Under the pieces are notes generated by a model that saw nothing but the letters and a program-made list of their open reading frames with translations, was not told the DNA's origin and searched no databases. From NCBI GenBank assembly GCA_036583965.1, contig JAZBQD010000013.1, positions 3,450,144 to 3,514,143 of the forward strand: a stretch of 64,000 bases of DNA. Direction: 5' to 3'. The position numbers were made by a program, and so were the translations under genes. Of this stretch, positions 43,976 to 55,192 are shown one piece after another; the first letter of the stretch is position 1; each line of letters starts with the position of its first letter. Source of the DNA: Prunella strophiata. Taxonomy: Eukaryota; Chordata; Aves; Passeriformes; Prunellidae.

Positions 43976-46378
43976 GTGTGTAGGTGCCCTTGTCCTGGCG
44001 CTGCTGACCCCGAACCTGGCTCTAACCCCAAACCTGGCTCTAACCCTGAACCTGGCTCTAACCCCGAACCTGGCTCTAACCCCAAACCTGGCTCTAACCC
44101 TGAACCTGGCTCTATCCCCGAACCTGGCTCTAACCCCGAACCTGGCTCTAACCCCAAACCTGGCCCCAACCCCGAACCTGGCTCTAACCCCGAACCTGGC
44201 TCTAACCCCGAACCTGGTCCCAACCCCGAACCTGGCTCTAACCCCAAACCTGGCCCCAACCCCGAACCTGGCTCTATCCCCGAACCTGGCTCTAACCCTG
44301 AACCTGGCTCTAACCCCAAACCTGGCTCTATCCCAGAACCTGGCTCTAACCCTGAACCTGGCTCTATCCCCGAACCTGGCTCTAACCCCAAACCTGGTCC
44401 CAACCCCGAACCTGGTCCCAACCCCAAACCTGGCTCTAACCCCAAACCTGGCCCCAACCCCAAACCTGGCTCTAACCCCGAACCTGGCTCTATCCCCGAA
44501 CCTGGCTCTATCCCCGAACCTGGCTCTAACCCCGAACCTGGCTCTAACCCTGAACCTGACCCCAACCCCGAACCTGGCTCTAACCCCAAACCTGGCTCTA
44601 ACCCCAAACCTGGCTCTAACCCCTCTCTGTGTCTCTCCCCAGTGGGCGCAGCCAGCGCTGAGGTCTCGCCCCGGGCCGTGTGGCTGTTCCGTGAAATGAT
44701 CAAGTGCACCCTGCCCGAAAGCCACCCACTGCTGGAATTCAACCACTACGGCTGCTACTGCGGCCTGGGGGGCAGCGGCACTCCGGTGGACGAGCTCGAC
44801 AGGTTTGTAAGACTCTGCTTTTACAAACCTCTTTCCTTGCTTGTACTCTCGTGCTTCAGCTTCATCTCAGCTGGCCCTGCCTATGAATGTTTACAAAACT
44901 CTCTGGCTGCTGTGAAGGAAGCTTTCTTTCACAGATGGATTCAGGGGAAAAAGGATGTGTGCTATCACACCTTGATGCCTTATTACTAAGATATAATTAC
45001 AGTAGCTCTTCTCTTCTTTGGCAGCAGAGTGTGCTCATTCCAGCATTTTTTTTTCCAGCAGTGCTGGGCCAGCAGCCTGGATGCAGCTCTGCACATTCTG
45101 CCTGGTGCTTGACCATCAACATGTACAGGCTGGGCTGCAAAATGCTAAGAAATGGCATGGGCAATTTAGACACAAATCTGGCAGCCAAGTCTTGGATTGT
45201 GTTGGCTGAGAGCTTGTCAGCTACCAGGCACTGAGGGGAAGTGTAGGGTAAACACTGGCTTTTGCTTTCTCGGTGCTCAATAGGCAACTGTGAAGATGCT
45301 CCTCTAAGTACATATGTACCAGACACCTCTTGGACCATGAGCTGGCACAACTGTATCCCTTTGAGGTCCTTTGTGTCTGCCCTCTTATTGCTGGGGTATC
45401 TTTTTTTTAATTGTCAAGAGCCTTGTCAAAGCAAATCTAATGTATTTGTGTGTCTTACAGGTCAGCTGAGCCTGCGATTCTGGTATTTTCTAACCTTTTC
45501 TCCTTGTCTCCCAGGTGCTGCCAAACACATGATAACTGCTACACACAGGCAAAGAAAATGGAATCGTGCAAATTTCTCCTGGACAACCCTTACACTAAAC
45601 TGTACCACTTCAGCTGCTCTGATAAGCAGATCACATGTAGCAGTACGTCCATTTCCACTTCACTCCAGATGTTCTCCAGCCTCTCAGGAAAGAACAGGGC
45701 TGTGTTACACTCACACCTCTGAAGCAGGAAGGCACAGTGCAAGTTCTTGCCAGGGGACCTGGTCATTAGAAACAGGGCACCTCACACAGGCACTGGAATG
45801 AGTATTCTCTATACAGCCCACAATTTAAAGTTTGTGGAGATATCTGGTACAGTAGAATATAAGAAGACTGTCTAGTCTTCAGGGGATTGAGTACTTTTCT
45901 GGGAGGCCTTCTAATGGCAGTATCCAAGAGATCAGCATGTTAACTTGGCATTGGTATAGTTTCTGCCAGACACCTCTGATGAAGAGTAGAGACTTTCCAG
46001 GGCTCTGGAACAGAGGTAAAGAGCAGAGAGGTTGGCAAATAGGGCTGTAGGGAAGGGAGGAAGGGGCAAGGAGAGAGATGACTTGGATGGAACACACAGC
46101 TTTCGGGGCAGTGGGTTAGTGGGCAGAAGCCTGTGCACCCCCAGAACGATGGCAGTAGTGAAAGGGGTACACAGTGACAGCAGAAATGCCAGCCCGAGCC
46201 ATTGCAGCGCCTGGCGAAAGAGCCGCGGGCTCTGACCGCTCCTCTCTCTCCTCCAGGCAAGAACTCGGAGTGCGCCGCGTTCATCTGCAACTGCGACCGC
46301 ACCGCTGCCATGTGCTTCGCCAAGGCGCCCTACAACCCCGACTACAAGCACCTGGACAGCGACAAATACTGCAAATAA
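43942..46378 (+). CDS. PLA2G1B: PLA2G1B, pancreatic secreted phospholipase A2 group IB (4 exons, 147 aa)
   Basis: Joining 43942-43975, 44643-44802, 45515-45642 and 46257-46378 gives 444 nt with all junctions GT-AG and in phase. The product starts with the signal peptide [17 protein letters not shown], then a short activation peptide EVSPR ending in Arg before [11 protein letters not shown], as expected for trypsin activation. The calcium loop [11 protein letters not shown], catalytic His in CCQTHDNC and catalytic Asp in CNCDR are all present, and the Cys pattern is that of group I. The enzyme hydrolyses the sn-2 ester of dietary phospholipids in the gut lumen with Ca2+ as cofactor. As I recall it, the mammalian form has 148 residues. 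Nothing suggests a pseudogene. Confidence 0.96.
44009..44620. repeat. 18-bp minisatellite, 34 units, in PLA2G1B intron 1
   Basis: Tandem units of CCCGAACCTGGCTCTAAC with sparse variation (GAA/AAA, TCT/CCC, AAC/ATC). I counted 34 units over 612 bp. Because 18 is a multiple of 3 and no unit variant creates a stop, the array is open in several frames on both strands, giving artefactual ORFs of 250-340 codons. It occupies over 90% of the 667-bp intron and ends 22 bp before the exon 2 acceptor. Confidence 0.97.
44643..44802 (+). CDS. PLA2G1B: PLA2G1B exon 2 (propeptide and calcium loop)
   Basis: It encodes the end of the signal peptide, activation peptide EVSPR, the N-terminal helix [11 protein letters not shown] and calcium loop [18 protein letters not shown]. 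The acceptor is CTCTCCCCAG, supplied by a short pyrimidine tract between the repeat array and the exon. The donor is GTTTGT, weaker than consensus. Confidence 0.94.
44803..45514 (+). other. PLA2G1B: PLA2G1B intron 2 (0.7 kb)
   Basis: Ordinary intron with no other feature recognised. Confidence 0.8.
45515..45642 (+). CDS. PLA2G1B: PLA2G1B exon 3 (catalytic His)
   Basis: It encodes [20 protein letters not shown] and then [20 protein letters not shown]. The His of CCQTHDNC is the catalytic residue and the next Asp coordinates calcium. The acceptor is TCTCCCAG and the donor GTACGT. Confidence 0.95.
45643..46256 (+). other. PLA2G1B: PLA2G1B intron 3 (0.6 kb)
   Basis: Plain intron becoming GC-richer toward exon 4. 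Nothing else was recognised. Confidence 0.8.
46257..46378 (+). CDS. PLA2G1B: PLA2G1B exon 4 (catalytic Asp, stop)
   Basis: It encodes [20 protein letters not shown] and ends LDSDKYCK and TAA. The Asp of CNCDR is the second catalytic residue. The codons are markedly more C/G-ending than exon 3, as the exon borders the following CpG island. Confidence 0.95.
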
Positions 46379-46406
46379 TCACCCTCATGTGCCTCAGGGC
46401 GGACAA

Positions 46407-46412
46407 AATAAA
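46407..46412 (+). terminator. PLA2G1B: PLA2G1B poly(A) signal
   Basis: AATAAA 29 nt after the stop codon, giving a very short 3' UTR of roughly 50 nt, usual for this gene family. Confidence 0.85.
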
Positions 46413-46439
46413 CAAATGTATAACCTAAACTGATACTCC

Positions 46440-47330
46440 GAGCCGCTGCTTACCGCCGCGCTGAGGTGACGGGCGGGGGGCGGCCCGTGAGGGGGGAGGG
46501 AAGCCCCCCCCCCGCCCCTCTGCCCAAGGCCCTGTGCGGCGCGTGAGCCGCCCCCGCGTTCTCTGATTGGCCCTTGGAGGCGGCGGGGGCGGGGCGCACC
46601 TGCTCGCGGCCTCGCGCGCCCCGCCCCGCCCCTCAGGTACCCGCGGGCTGGGGCTGCTGAGGGCGGCGTTGCGGCTTCCCGCCCTCACCCTCCTGAGGGC
46701 GACCGTCCCTGACTGCCCTCACCCTTGTCTGCCCTCACCCTCCCGGGGCTCCTCGGGGCGGCCGCCCCTTGTCTGCCCTCACCCTCCCGGGGCTCCTTGG
46801 GGCGACCGTCCTCGCCCGCCCTCACCGTCTCGGGGCGGCCGTCCTTGCCTACCCTCACCCTCCCGGAGCGCCTCGGGGCGACCGCCCCTGCTTGCTCTCC
46901 CTCTCTCGGGGCTCCTCGGGGTGACCACCCTTGCCTGCCCTCACCCTCCCGGGGCTTCTCGGGGCGGCGGCCCCTGCCTGCCCTCACCCTCCCGGGGCTC
47001 CTGAGGCTGACCGCCCCTGCCCGCCCTCATCCTCCCGGGGTTCCTGGGTGCGACCGTCCCTGCCTGCCCTCACCCTCCCGGCGCTCCTCAGGGTGGCGTC
47101 TCCCCCTCCCTTACCCTCACAGCCTCCCTCACTCTCCTTGGACTCCAGAGGACGCCCTTCAAGCCTCCCCTCAGCCGCCCTCGCCTCGGGCTGCCCCCGC
47201 GTGAGCCGCAGCACAGCTCTGCCTCTCCCGGGGCATCGCTGCGTGAGGGTCTGGAGCCGTTTGGTGCGCCTTTCTCCTGAGGGTCTGCTGTGTACTTACC
47301 CTGGGGAGCCCTTCCCCTGCCCTGTTCCCA
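46440..47330. promoter_or_regulatory. Orphan CpG island between PLA2G1B and SIRT4
   Basis: GC- and CpG-dense DNA starts 30 bp after the PLA2G1B poly(A) signal. It has GC boxes and an inverted CCAAT box (TGATTGG at 46564-46570), giving it the look of a promoter at 46500-46640. The remainder is largely a 43-bp tandem repeat. No gene is recognised downstream on either strand. GAAG|GTAATG near 47350 is a possible donor, so a noncoding or lineage-specific transcript is conceivable. Confidence 0.6.
46681..47110. repeat. 43-bp GC-rich minisatellite, about 10 units
   Basis: Imperfect tandem units each begin with GCCCTCACCCTCCCGGGG and end with CGACCGCCCCTGCCT; I count about ten over 430 bp. The unit is not a multiple of 3. 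Long open frames reading PALTLPGLLG and similar are products of this repeat. Confidence 0.9.
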
Positions 47331-47339
47331 GTCAGGAGC

Positions 47340-50300
47340 TGCAGAGAAGAAGGTAATGTCAGCCTGGAAGGCAGGGAGCCCCTCTAAGGTCCTGTCCCAA
47401 ATCTGCTCCCACCCTTGGTACCGGTTTTGCTGGCAGATATTTTTGGATGTTTGGATGATCTCCTGGGGCAGGGTCTACACACAGCCCCTGTGCTGGCAGG
47501 GCATGAGGAGGGCTCCGGTTCATCATCAGAATGAACTACCCAAACATGGAGCAGACCGATATGAAAGTGCTCTGGGAAACGAGAAACAAATGGAGAAGGA
47601 AGAAGCTGGCTTGGTATGTTATTGGAAAGTACTTGAAATGCCTTCCTTCTGAAAGTAAATGTGTCTTTGAGGGCATTAGAATAATATTGAGCAAGGATAG
47701 AGAACTGCATTTAGTTCTTCTTTTCCTTGAAAAGGGGAGGCAATTATGTCACAGCCAGACATTCCATTTTATGGTAGATTGAGTCCTAGTTTTGTACCAG
47801 TATTCATTGCTTATTTTTCCTCAGGTGTTTGTGTATGTGAGTTTTCTGGAAACATTGAGTGCTTGGAGTCCACAGAAATCTTGAGGATCCTGGATGCAAT
47901 CCTGCCATATGGCCAAAATGAATCATTCTTAGGGCTGGAAGAGCAAGATGAGTTCTCTTGTACTCACTCACTAGCTTAGATTCTCTGAAATTATTGTTTG
48001 TAGAACAGCAAAGCTCCTAAGTAAATGTTACTAAAATCCCCTTGTGATAAACCTCATTGTAGAAAAATATCATCACTATCTGGAAGGAACACTGTACTTT
48101 TGAGCTGTATTATCACAAGTAGGGAAGATTGCTGGGGTGCATTGGAAGAATTTCAGAAACTTACTATGAATTTTGCCTGTAACAGGAACTCTAGATTTGA
48201 GGTGAGCAGTATATCCACTCCTGGCATTCAGCATTTGGAGCATGCTAGCATTCCACAGATAAACCCCATAGATAGATAAAGGCTCAAATTGATTCCATAT
48301 CTGTCTTACTCCATACAGATTTCATAAGCCCGCACTTATGTTTGGTCCCTTGATCACATTTCCAAGTGATTCTCATTTCCATGCTGCTTTGATGGTGTGA
48401 AAGACCCACCATTAAATCCAAACATTCCCCATCCATAGGGAGCCTTCCCACATAATGCAGAGTGTCAGGCCCTAATGAGCAGCACAGGTGGGGACGCTGA
48501 AGGGGTTGTGCTCATTAAGGCTTTGAGGAACGCTGTGGGAAGAGTAAGAGCAGGGCTGGTGACTGCTGGAACTGCCAGTGTAGGGGAGTACAAGGAGTGT
48601 GTGAAGATCCACCATGCTGGCCTGTACTTGTGATCCAAACCAGAAAGGGATTGCCTGGAATGCAAGGGGGAGCTCTGAGACCCAACTCAGCACCACAGCT
48701 GGTGCACAGGATGCTGGAGGGAGAGCAGCTCCGTGAGCTCACTGCAGAAGTGAAGTCTCAGTCTCTTATCTTTTCTCTGTTGCTGTTTTCTATGCCAAGA
48801 TTTTTCACTCTCTGCAGGGAGAGCTGAATTACTCTTAACTACATGGGCATTGCACAGATGAAAAAGAGTGCTCCAGCTGAGGTGAGACATGCAGAGAGCA
48901 AACAATTCTGCCGATGGTAATGATCCTGTGTCAGTTTCTGTTGGGCCTGGAGACCAATTCGAGACACTCGCACTGTTGCTCTTCCTCTTCAGGCTCAGCT
49001 TCTCTTTTTCTCTGCCATTGTCTAGTTAGTGGTGCAGAAGGGAAGAAGTGCACTGGGGTATCTTTCCTTGGTGGGAAGGGAGGTGACAGGGAGCTGCACA
49101 CAGGATTGCAGGAACAGTCTGGAACAGTGGTTTTAAAGCCCATCTGGCTTGACTCTGCTGTTTCCCTGCCTGCTGCAAAGGCTGGGAAAAGGTGACATCC
49201 AAGGCAGTCACAGGGGAAGAAGCACACTCTAGATGGTGGATTTAGTCACCTTCACTCCACTGAACCTCCCAGGTTCTCCATGCCCAGGGTTTTTATTATT
49301 ATTTTCCAGAAGTAATGAACAAGCAGGTGTGTCAATAGGAGCAGTCTGACTGTAAGATGTGGGAGGCTGCACTTACACCACAGGCACCAAACCCTTTGGG
49401 CCATCTGCATTCTGTGCTGCCCTCACTGGAGCTCAGTATGTGAAGTACCTTCCTCAGGCTGCTGGACTCAATTACAGTTTGCTCTGAGAATTTGCCCAGA
49501 AACAAAGACAAGGTTTGCCAAATAGGAAGTAACTTTTATTTGCTTTGGGTAACTCCAACCCCACTTTCAGAGGAGCAGAAGAAAAATCCATTATAAGGTA
49601 CTCTCAGCTCCTCTATCCAAACTTCAGGAGGAATAGCTGTAAGAAAAAGAGAAGAGCAAAAGCTGTTGATTCAGCTAATTTCATGTTATGGATTTTGGTG
49701 TAGGAATTTTAGGCTCTCTCAGGCACTTCTCATGTGAACAAACTTAATGGTATCTTGGGGAATATGTTAAGAAGTTAAGTGCTCTGATCCTGTTCTAAAA
49801 GAGGTCAATTTTAGTAGTGCTGGATCAACTTAGAAAAAAGAAGGAACTTCTCAATCTCAGCCTCATACAGTTGTTGTAGATATGTTTATTACCACATGGT
49901 AATAAACCATGCACAGGAAATTTACTATTATGTTCATTTATTCTAAGTTATTGTCCTGGTGGCTTAAAATTACAAATGGGGTAATGACTCATCTGAGAGT
50001 GATGCTGAAGAGACACCCTGACTCCTTTCCCCCAGGCTCAGCTGCAGAACTGGAGAGGAGGCAGGGGTAGATGGGGGAGGTTTGGTTACCTGTCACAGAA
50101 CTCATTCCAAGACTTGTTTCAGACTGCTTGGCAATGCTCCCACACCTTCTCAAAATGCTGGCTCTGAACCTGCAGCCTCTGGTTTTGACACACCAATGTC
50201 ATGTAAATTTCAAGGAGGGGGAGAAGATGATGTGGATAGTGAGAAACTCAACCCCTGTTAAGGAGGCATCAGTGTCTCTTCTTACAGAGAAAGCCCCTAC

Positions 50301-52440
50301 ATGAAAACATGATGTACTGGAGACTCTGCTGTGCTTTAGGCATGATTTCTGCAACAGCTTTGGTAGGTGGGACAGCTGTACTGTGGGACAGGACAGCTAA
50401 AGATGGAGAGAGATCTGTGAGCTTTGCTTGCTGCCAAGCAGCAGAAACCTGAGTCATGGAAAGTGGAGTCACCATTCAACGAGAGCAGAATGCAGGTGGG
50501 AGTCCTGAACTGTTCTTGCTTGGCTTCAAAGTGAAGCTGTCTCTCCTCTAACCCAATACAGCTGAATCTTGAAATGTGTTAGGCATCTTAATGCCCTCTA
50601 CCTTCTGCAGAAATTGGATGCCTTATGTATCCCTTAGATTCTGTGCTTTATTTGCTCTCTCCTGGCATGGATGTCAATCAACAACAAAGCAAAAATGAAC
50701 TTTGCATCCTGTGGTCAGCTTTGCTACTTGACCTTTCAGCAGATGACTCTGGCATCCTTGTTTCCAACTGCTTGTTGCAGCCCTTGTCAAAATATTAGTC
50801 CAGGACATGCTACTTGGAGTAGGAGGGGGCACTTGGAAAATCCCAACAATTAAATCCCTCAGAGCTAGAAGTGGGCAGTGGTAGTTTCATGAAGAAGGTC
50901 AGGTCAAAAAGTTAGTGTTCTAGTTTGTGCCAGGTTCTGTATTTTACTCTGGAAACAGTTTGATAGAGCTTACAATACCATCCTGAGGATCAACAAAAAA
51001 TCACTACCCAGTAGTGATGGATCTCCTGTTAGGAGTGTGGATATTGCACCTTTTAACAGAGATTACCTCCTCAGGGAGACCTATTGTACAGATTTAATTG
51101 TATTTCTTTCTTAATTCATCAGCTGCTAGTAATTACAACCTGCATTTTTGCAATGGAAAAAAAAAAAAAGAATCTAAACTGGCTATTGAGAATGTACTTA
51201 AATAAATCATGGGAGGGAGAGAAATTTACAATGCAAGTAGTCTCAATCTTCTAAACAATTTTAATTGATTCCTTAGCTATTCATTAATTAAATAACATCT
51301 TCAAAAATGCATTCTGAAAAATGTAGTGGCCTCACTGAAAGTTATGCTGGTCAGATTAATGTAAAGTAACTCCTCTGGCATCTCAACAATATTTATTTTT
51401 AAAGGGGTCAGATAGGAAGCAGTTTAGCTTGTCAACCGACAGTTGAGAGAAATGCCGACTTCCCCTCCTTGCTGGAAGACATCAGCCTTACAGCCTGTGC
51501 TTCCAAATGATCTGTTACAAGTGCAGTGTTCTTGTTCACCTTCTATTTTGAACCCTTCTTCTTTTAAGTGACCACTGCAGTTCCTCTTGCCTCCTTTTCC
51601 TCTTTGCACACTCTACAGTATCCCACCAGTGACACCGGATCCCCCAGCAGTGCCCCACATCGCGCTCCTGTGCTACAGCCCCAAATTACCGGGTCAAAAT
51701 CCCTGTCCCCCTTCTCCTCTGGGGACAATTATAAGAAAGGTATTTTGTCCTCAGACATGATAGTCCAATTATCCTGTCCCAGTGAATGAAAGGCACTGTT
51801 TACAACGGCAAGGTAAGGCAGAAAAGTACTTTTTTTTCATCCTCATCCTGTTTCCTGATACGTGGAGATGGTTTCAGTGGAGAGAACTGGTGAGGCTGAC
51901 ACGTGTGAGGCTTGCTGCCCTCTCCTGGTGCCCTCAGCGGCCGTGCATTGCATCTCACAGCTGCCTCTTGGATTGGAGTTTTCCCCTTTCTGAGATGAGT
52001 CCTGCAGGAGAGGAAGAAAGAAACTGCTTTATCGACTGAATTGATTATTTTAAACAGCAGTGTTTGATTAGGATTAGCTGGACCAATTCAGTCAGGAACA
52101 GCTTCTGAATTGTCAGTTGCAAAGGCAACGGTTGTGAGCAGGTTCTCTGGAACTACAGGTGAGCTCCTGTAGTTTCCTGATAGTAACAAATGGATTGGAA
52201 TTCTACACTACTGAGTCTTCTGGAAACTCCTACCCAGTTCTCTGGGAGTGATAGCACTTACTATGTTTTTTGTTTGTGATCATGGGAAACAGTGTCATGG
52301 CCCATCAGAGCAGACGAATTACAGATTAAAATTTACATCCACTTTTTGGTGCAGTGAGCACATCTCAGTCTCAGCATTTGCCAGGAACCCATATTCTTAC
52401 CCTGAAAGGTGACTGACCTAGGGAAGGTACTCACCTTGTA
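47340..52440. other. Interval between the orphan CpG island and SIRT4 coding exons
   Basis: No confident exon or RNA gene. It must contain the SIRT4 3' UTR (minus strand, leftward from 52485), but the end cannot be fixed: ATTAAA on the minus strand at 52449-52454 would give a very short UTR, and AATAAA at 51392-51397 or 49535-49540 longer ones. An A-run is at 51157-51169. A weak CTCF-like word, CTGCCCTCTCCTGGTG, lies near 51915. Confidence 0.5.
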
Positions 52441-52485
52441 AAAATAACTTTAATCCTGATAGCTACTGAAGCTCAGCTGGTTGGG

Positions 52486-52638
52486 TCATGTGCAAACAAT
52501 CAAAGGCAGCAGCTCCCCACAGCGGGAATTCAGCTTTAAGGATGCAAAGTGATCCAACCTGGTGGGCCCAATGTTAAGGACTGCAATTGGCAGCTTCTTC
52601 TCCCGGGCAGCAAGAGCAAACCTGTAACCAGAGTACAC
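52486..52638 (-). CDS. SIRT4: SIRT4 coding exon 3 (C-terminus)
   Basis: It encodes [20 protein letters not shown] and continues [20 protein letters not shown] to [10 protein letters not shown] and TGA. The acceptor on the minus strand is CTCCTGCAG. LNIGPTR is the sirtuin nucleotide-contact segment. No long open frame covers this exon, so it is easily missed. Confidence 0.94.
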   Translation of the reverse strand: MYSGYRFALAAREKKLPIAVLNIGPTRLDHFASLKLNSRCGELLPLIVCT

Positions 52639-55186
52639 CTGCAGGAGTACCAGAAACCAAAATTACAGGCAGCTTAGGCAAAAGAAGAGTTACAGAAAGG
52701 AATAAAACAGTTGCTGTTGGCAATGGGAAAAGGGCTGTACATACATGCTGTGTTAGGCAGCTGCACTGAGCTCAGGTAGGAAATGTCTTCATTCAGGAGC
52801 TGCAGAGACTAGAGCAGCTTTTAACCTCTGTCAGTGAAGGATTTGCAGTTTCATAGAAACTGAAACTTCAGAGCAGATTGAAGGGAAATGTCTTTTTGTC
52901 TTTTAGTAAATCTCTGCAGCAGTTTTTATTAGTTATCACAGGTACTTAAATGCTGCACTTTGATGGTTCCTGCATGGCCCAGCTTAGGTAGTACAAGAAC
53001 GAACCTAAATCGTTTCAATCATTCCTGTACAGAGGATTATAAGCTTAAGAAGTGCAAGCTCAAGGAATTTGTATCCAGTATTCTGAAGCCAAGAGAATCA
53101 CAATCAGGCAGCCTTGGTTTTATCTCCTTCTGGGAGATGTTAAGAGTAAGGTTTTTTTTTATGTAATAGAACTTGTTCCTGAAAAAAATTATCTTACATA
53201 AACACCATTACAGAAGCTTCTATGGGTTTAGAAACCCCTGTTGTTTAGCTACCTTACCTTATAGATAAGAGGCTAGTGGAGAAAACACATTGTGATACAA
53301 AGGACAATACCAAGCAGCAGAGATATTTCAGCTCTCTTATTGAGAATTTATTAAAGAATGAGAGGTCCTAAAATCTGGTATTTTACACAGTGTGCCATGA
53401 GGCCTAAAAAGCTACCAAAGGCTAAAAAGTACAGGTAGAAAAATGCGAGGAATGAATTGTGTCTGGTATCTTGCCTTTATGGACAATTGTGACCTGATGG
53501 AGGAGGCAGCAGAGAGAGGTCTGAATGGAGGTATTTACATCAGCATGAAGTAGGTTGGCAAAGAGTGACAGGGAAGCCCAAACAGGTCACCCATAAAGCC
53601 AGATTCCAACCACAGTAAAAATAAAATATGAAGAAGCTCTGCAAAGGCTGATCTGATCCACAAGCCATTTGTAGTCCTAAGCTGTGGGACCAAGGATCAT
53701 TGCAGGCAGAGTAGCAGAGAAAATGCAGTTTGGGAGGCAGACCTACTTACCTGCATAGAGGATCCTGCTACCAGCATGGAGTCTGATTCTGCCAGGCGTT
53801 GGTGCACGAAGCTGACTTTTTCCTGGCTCACTGTGTCTCCAAAGAAGGTCACATCAGGCTTCAGGATTCCACCACACTTTTGGCAGGCTGGGACCTGGAA
53901 ATTGCGCACCTGCTCGTCGGTCAGGAAGACATCCCCATCCGGAGCCACACCGAACGCTTCGGCTTTCCAAGCAGGATTCAGGGCTTCAAAGTGCTCCTGC
54001 AGCTCAGAACGCAAGATTCGGTCTCCACAGGCCAAGCAGAAAACCCTGAAATTCAGAGCAAAGTCTTAATGGAGAGTTTCATGGTAGCTGAAGATCTGGA
54101 GGCTCTCACTTGTTCCTTAGCAGGCCTGTCATGATTTTCCACATTTATTTACCAAATAGTACAGGTCAAGGAGATGTCTTTCTACTCTGTTGCTTTGTAG
54201 GAATGCTCTAGAGGAAGTGCTTTCAACCCTGCCATGCATCCTCTCTCCCAGTTCATGCTGTGCTTTTTCATCTAGAGATTTTGGGTGATCCCAGATAGGC
54301 TATGATGGCCCTTCTCCACTCCACACATCCCATGCAATTCTGGCACTATCCACTCTGCTTAAGGTGGATAATCCTTGAATCCTCATGATGCCCTTGTTCT
54401 CTTTACTAAGAGGACATTTGCTGTACCAAGGAAAGGAGAAATGGATGCAGGTTTCAAGGAAAGTGATCCAAATAATGCTCCAAAAAAATGGAGTGGTGGT
54501 CGTGTTTCTTAAATACCATACTGTGGACAGCACTGGGTTGTGATCTTTTTCTCCACCCCAGCCCAATACCACCTTTGTGCCTGTCATCTCCAGGAATGCA
54601 GTGTGAACTTTTTGCCTCCTTTCTCAGGAGCTGACACTGCAGCTGCCTGTCAGCCCCCACTGCCAGCCCCGCTGTGCCAGCAGCTGTACCTGTGTATGCA
54701 GCCGTGCAGCTCCGTCATGCGCTGGCTCCCGGCTTTGGTGTGAAGGGCATCCACGTTCTGGGTCACCAGCCAGTGCACCTTGCCCAGCTTCTCCCAGTCT
54801 CTGAGCACCAGGTGTGCCTTGTTTGGCTGGTGGGAGGAGAACTGGGGCCAGCCCACGAAGTTCCTTGCCCAGTAGCGCTGCCGGGCGCTGGCGCTGCGGA
54901 CGAACTCGGCGTGCTGGATGGGCCGTCTGTCTGTCCTGGCGTAGAGCCCAACGCCCTCCGAGCGGTAATCGGGGATCCCTGACTCCGTGGAGATTCCAGC
55001 TCCAGTCATCACAAAGAGCCTCTTGGAGTTAGAAACAAAGCGCTGCAGCTCCTCCACCTCCGCGGGATCTGGGGGAAGACAGGCTGGCACGAAAGTCGAG
55101 TTTGGAGAGGCTCTGGATACAGAATGGGATCTGAAATGATGCAGTCTGACAGCTCTGAAAATTCCAGACTTCCTGGCAGAGAACAT
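52486..55186 (-). CDS. SIRT4: SIRT4, mitochondrial NAD-dependent sirtuin 4 (3 coding exons, 314 aa)
   Basis: Joining, on the minus strand, 55186-54690, 54045-53751 and 52638-52486 gives 945 nt (314 residues plus stop), the same length I recall for human SIRT4. All junctions are GT-AG and in phase. The NAD-binding motif [15 protein letters not shown] is at about 62-76, TQNVDALH at 142-149 and catalytic His161 in ELHGC. The zinc-binding Cys pairs are 169/172 and 220/223. The Arg-rich, acid-poor N-terminus ([20 protein letters not shown]) fits a mitochondrial targeting peptide. SIRT4 is known for ADP-ribosylating glutamate dehydrogenase and for lipoamidase and deacylase activities in the matrix. 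The start was chosen because an in-frame TAG lies nine bases upstream of this ATG. Confidence 0.96.
52639..53750 (-). other. SIRT4: SIRT4 intron between coding exons 2 and 3
   Basis: 1.1-kb intron with GTAAGT donor; nothing else was recognised. Confidence 0.8.
53751..54045 (-). CDS. SIRT4: SIRT4 coding exon 2 (zinc-binding domain)
   Basis: It encodes [20 protein letters not shown], then [20 protein letters not shown] and KCGG, and ends SSMQ. It carries all four zinc-ligand cysteines (CLAC and CQKC) and the GSSMQV segment. The acceptor is GAATTTCAG and the donor GTAAGT. Confidence 0.95.
54046..54689 (-). other. SIRT4: SIRT4 intron between coding exons 1 and 2
   Basis: 0.64-kb intron without other recognised features. 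Confidence 0.8.
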
Positions 55187-55192
55187 GTTCAG
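54690..55192 (-). CDS. SIRT4: SIRT4 coding exon 1 (start codon, NAD-binding fold)
   Basis: The exon begins CTGAAC after acceptor GCCTTTTAG, then ATG at 55186-55184. It encodes the targeting peptide, [15 protein letters not shown], the [11 protein letters not shown] segment and His161, ending in HGCIHR with a split Arg codon before donor GTACAG. High local GC distinguishes it from the introns. Confidence 0.94.

Noticed and set aside
43874..44746. Minus-strand frames of 256-290 codons rich in RARFGV or EPGSGL repeats
   Set aside because: These are the complement of the same minisatellite and owe their length to the 18-bp unit lacking stops.
43976..44989. 337-codon open frame through the PLA2G1B intron 1 repeat
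   Set aside because: It begins at a GTG that is the exon 1 splice donor, and consists of the 18-bp minisatellite plus exon 2 and part of intron 2. The real gene splices the array out; no independent promoter or ATG is seen.
44009..47110. CRISPR-like arrays
   Set aside because: The repeats are directly abutting minisatellite units without spacers, in a vertebrate genome.
46567..47356. Plus-strand frames of 140-160 codons (PALTLPGLLG type) as a new gene
   Set aside because: They follow the 43-bp minisatellite in different frames, so the apparent protein repeats are compositional.
47531..47782. 83-codon frame after the orphan CpG island as a possible exon
   Set aside because: A GTATGT donor is present after GGCTTG, but there is no partner exon, no family resemblance and no convincing acceptor.
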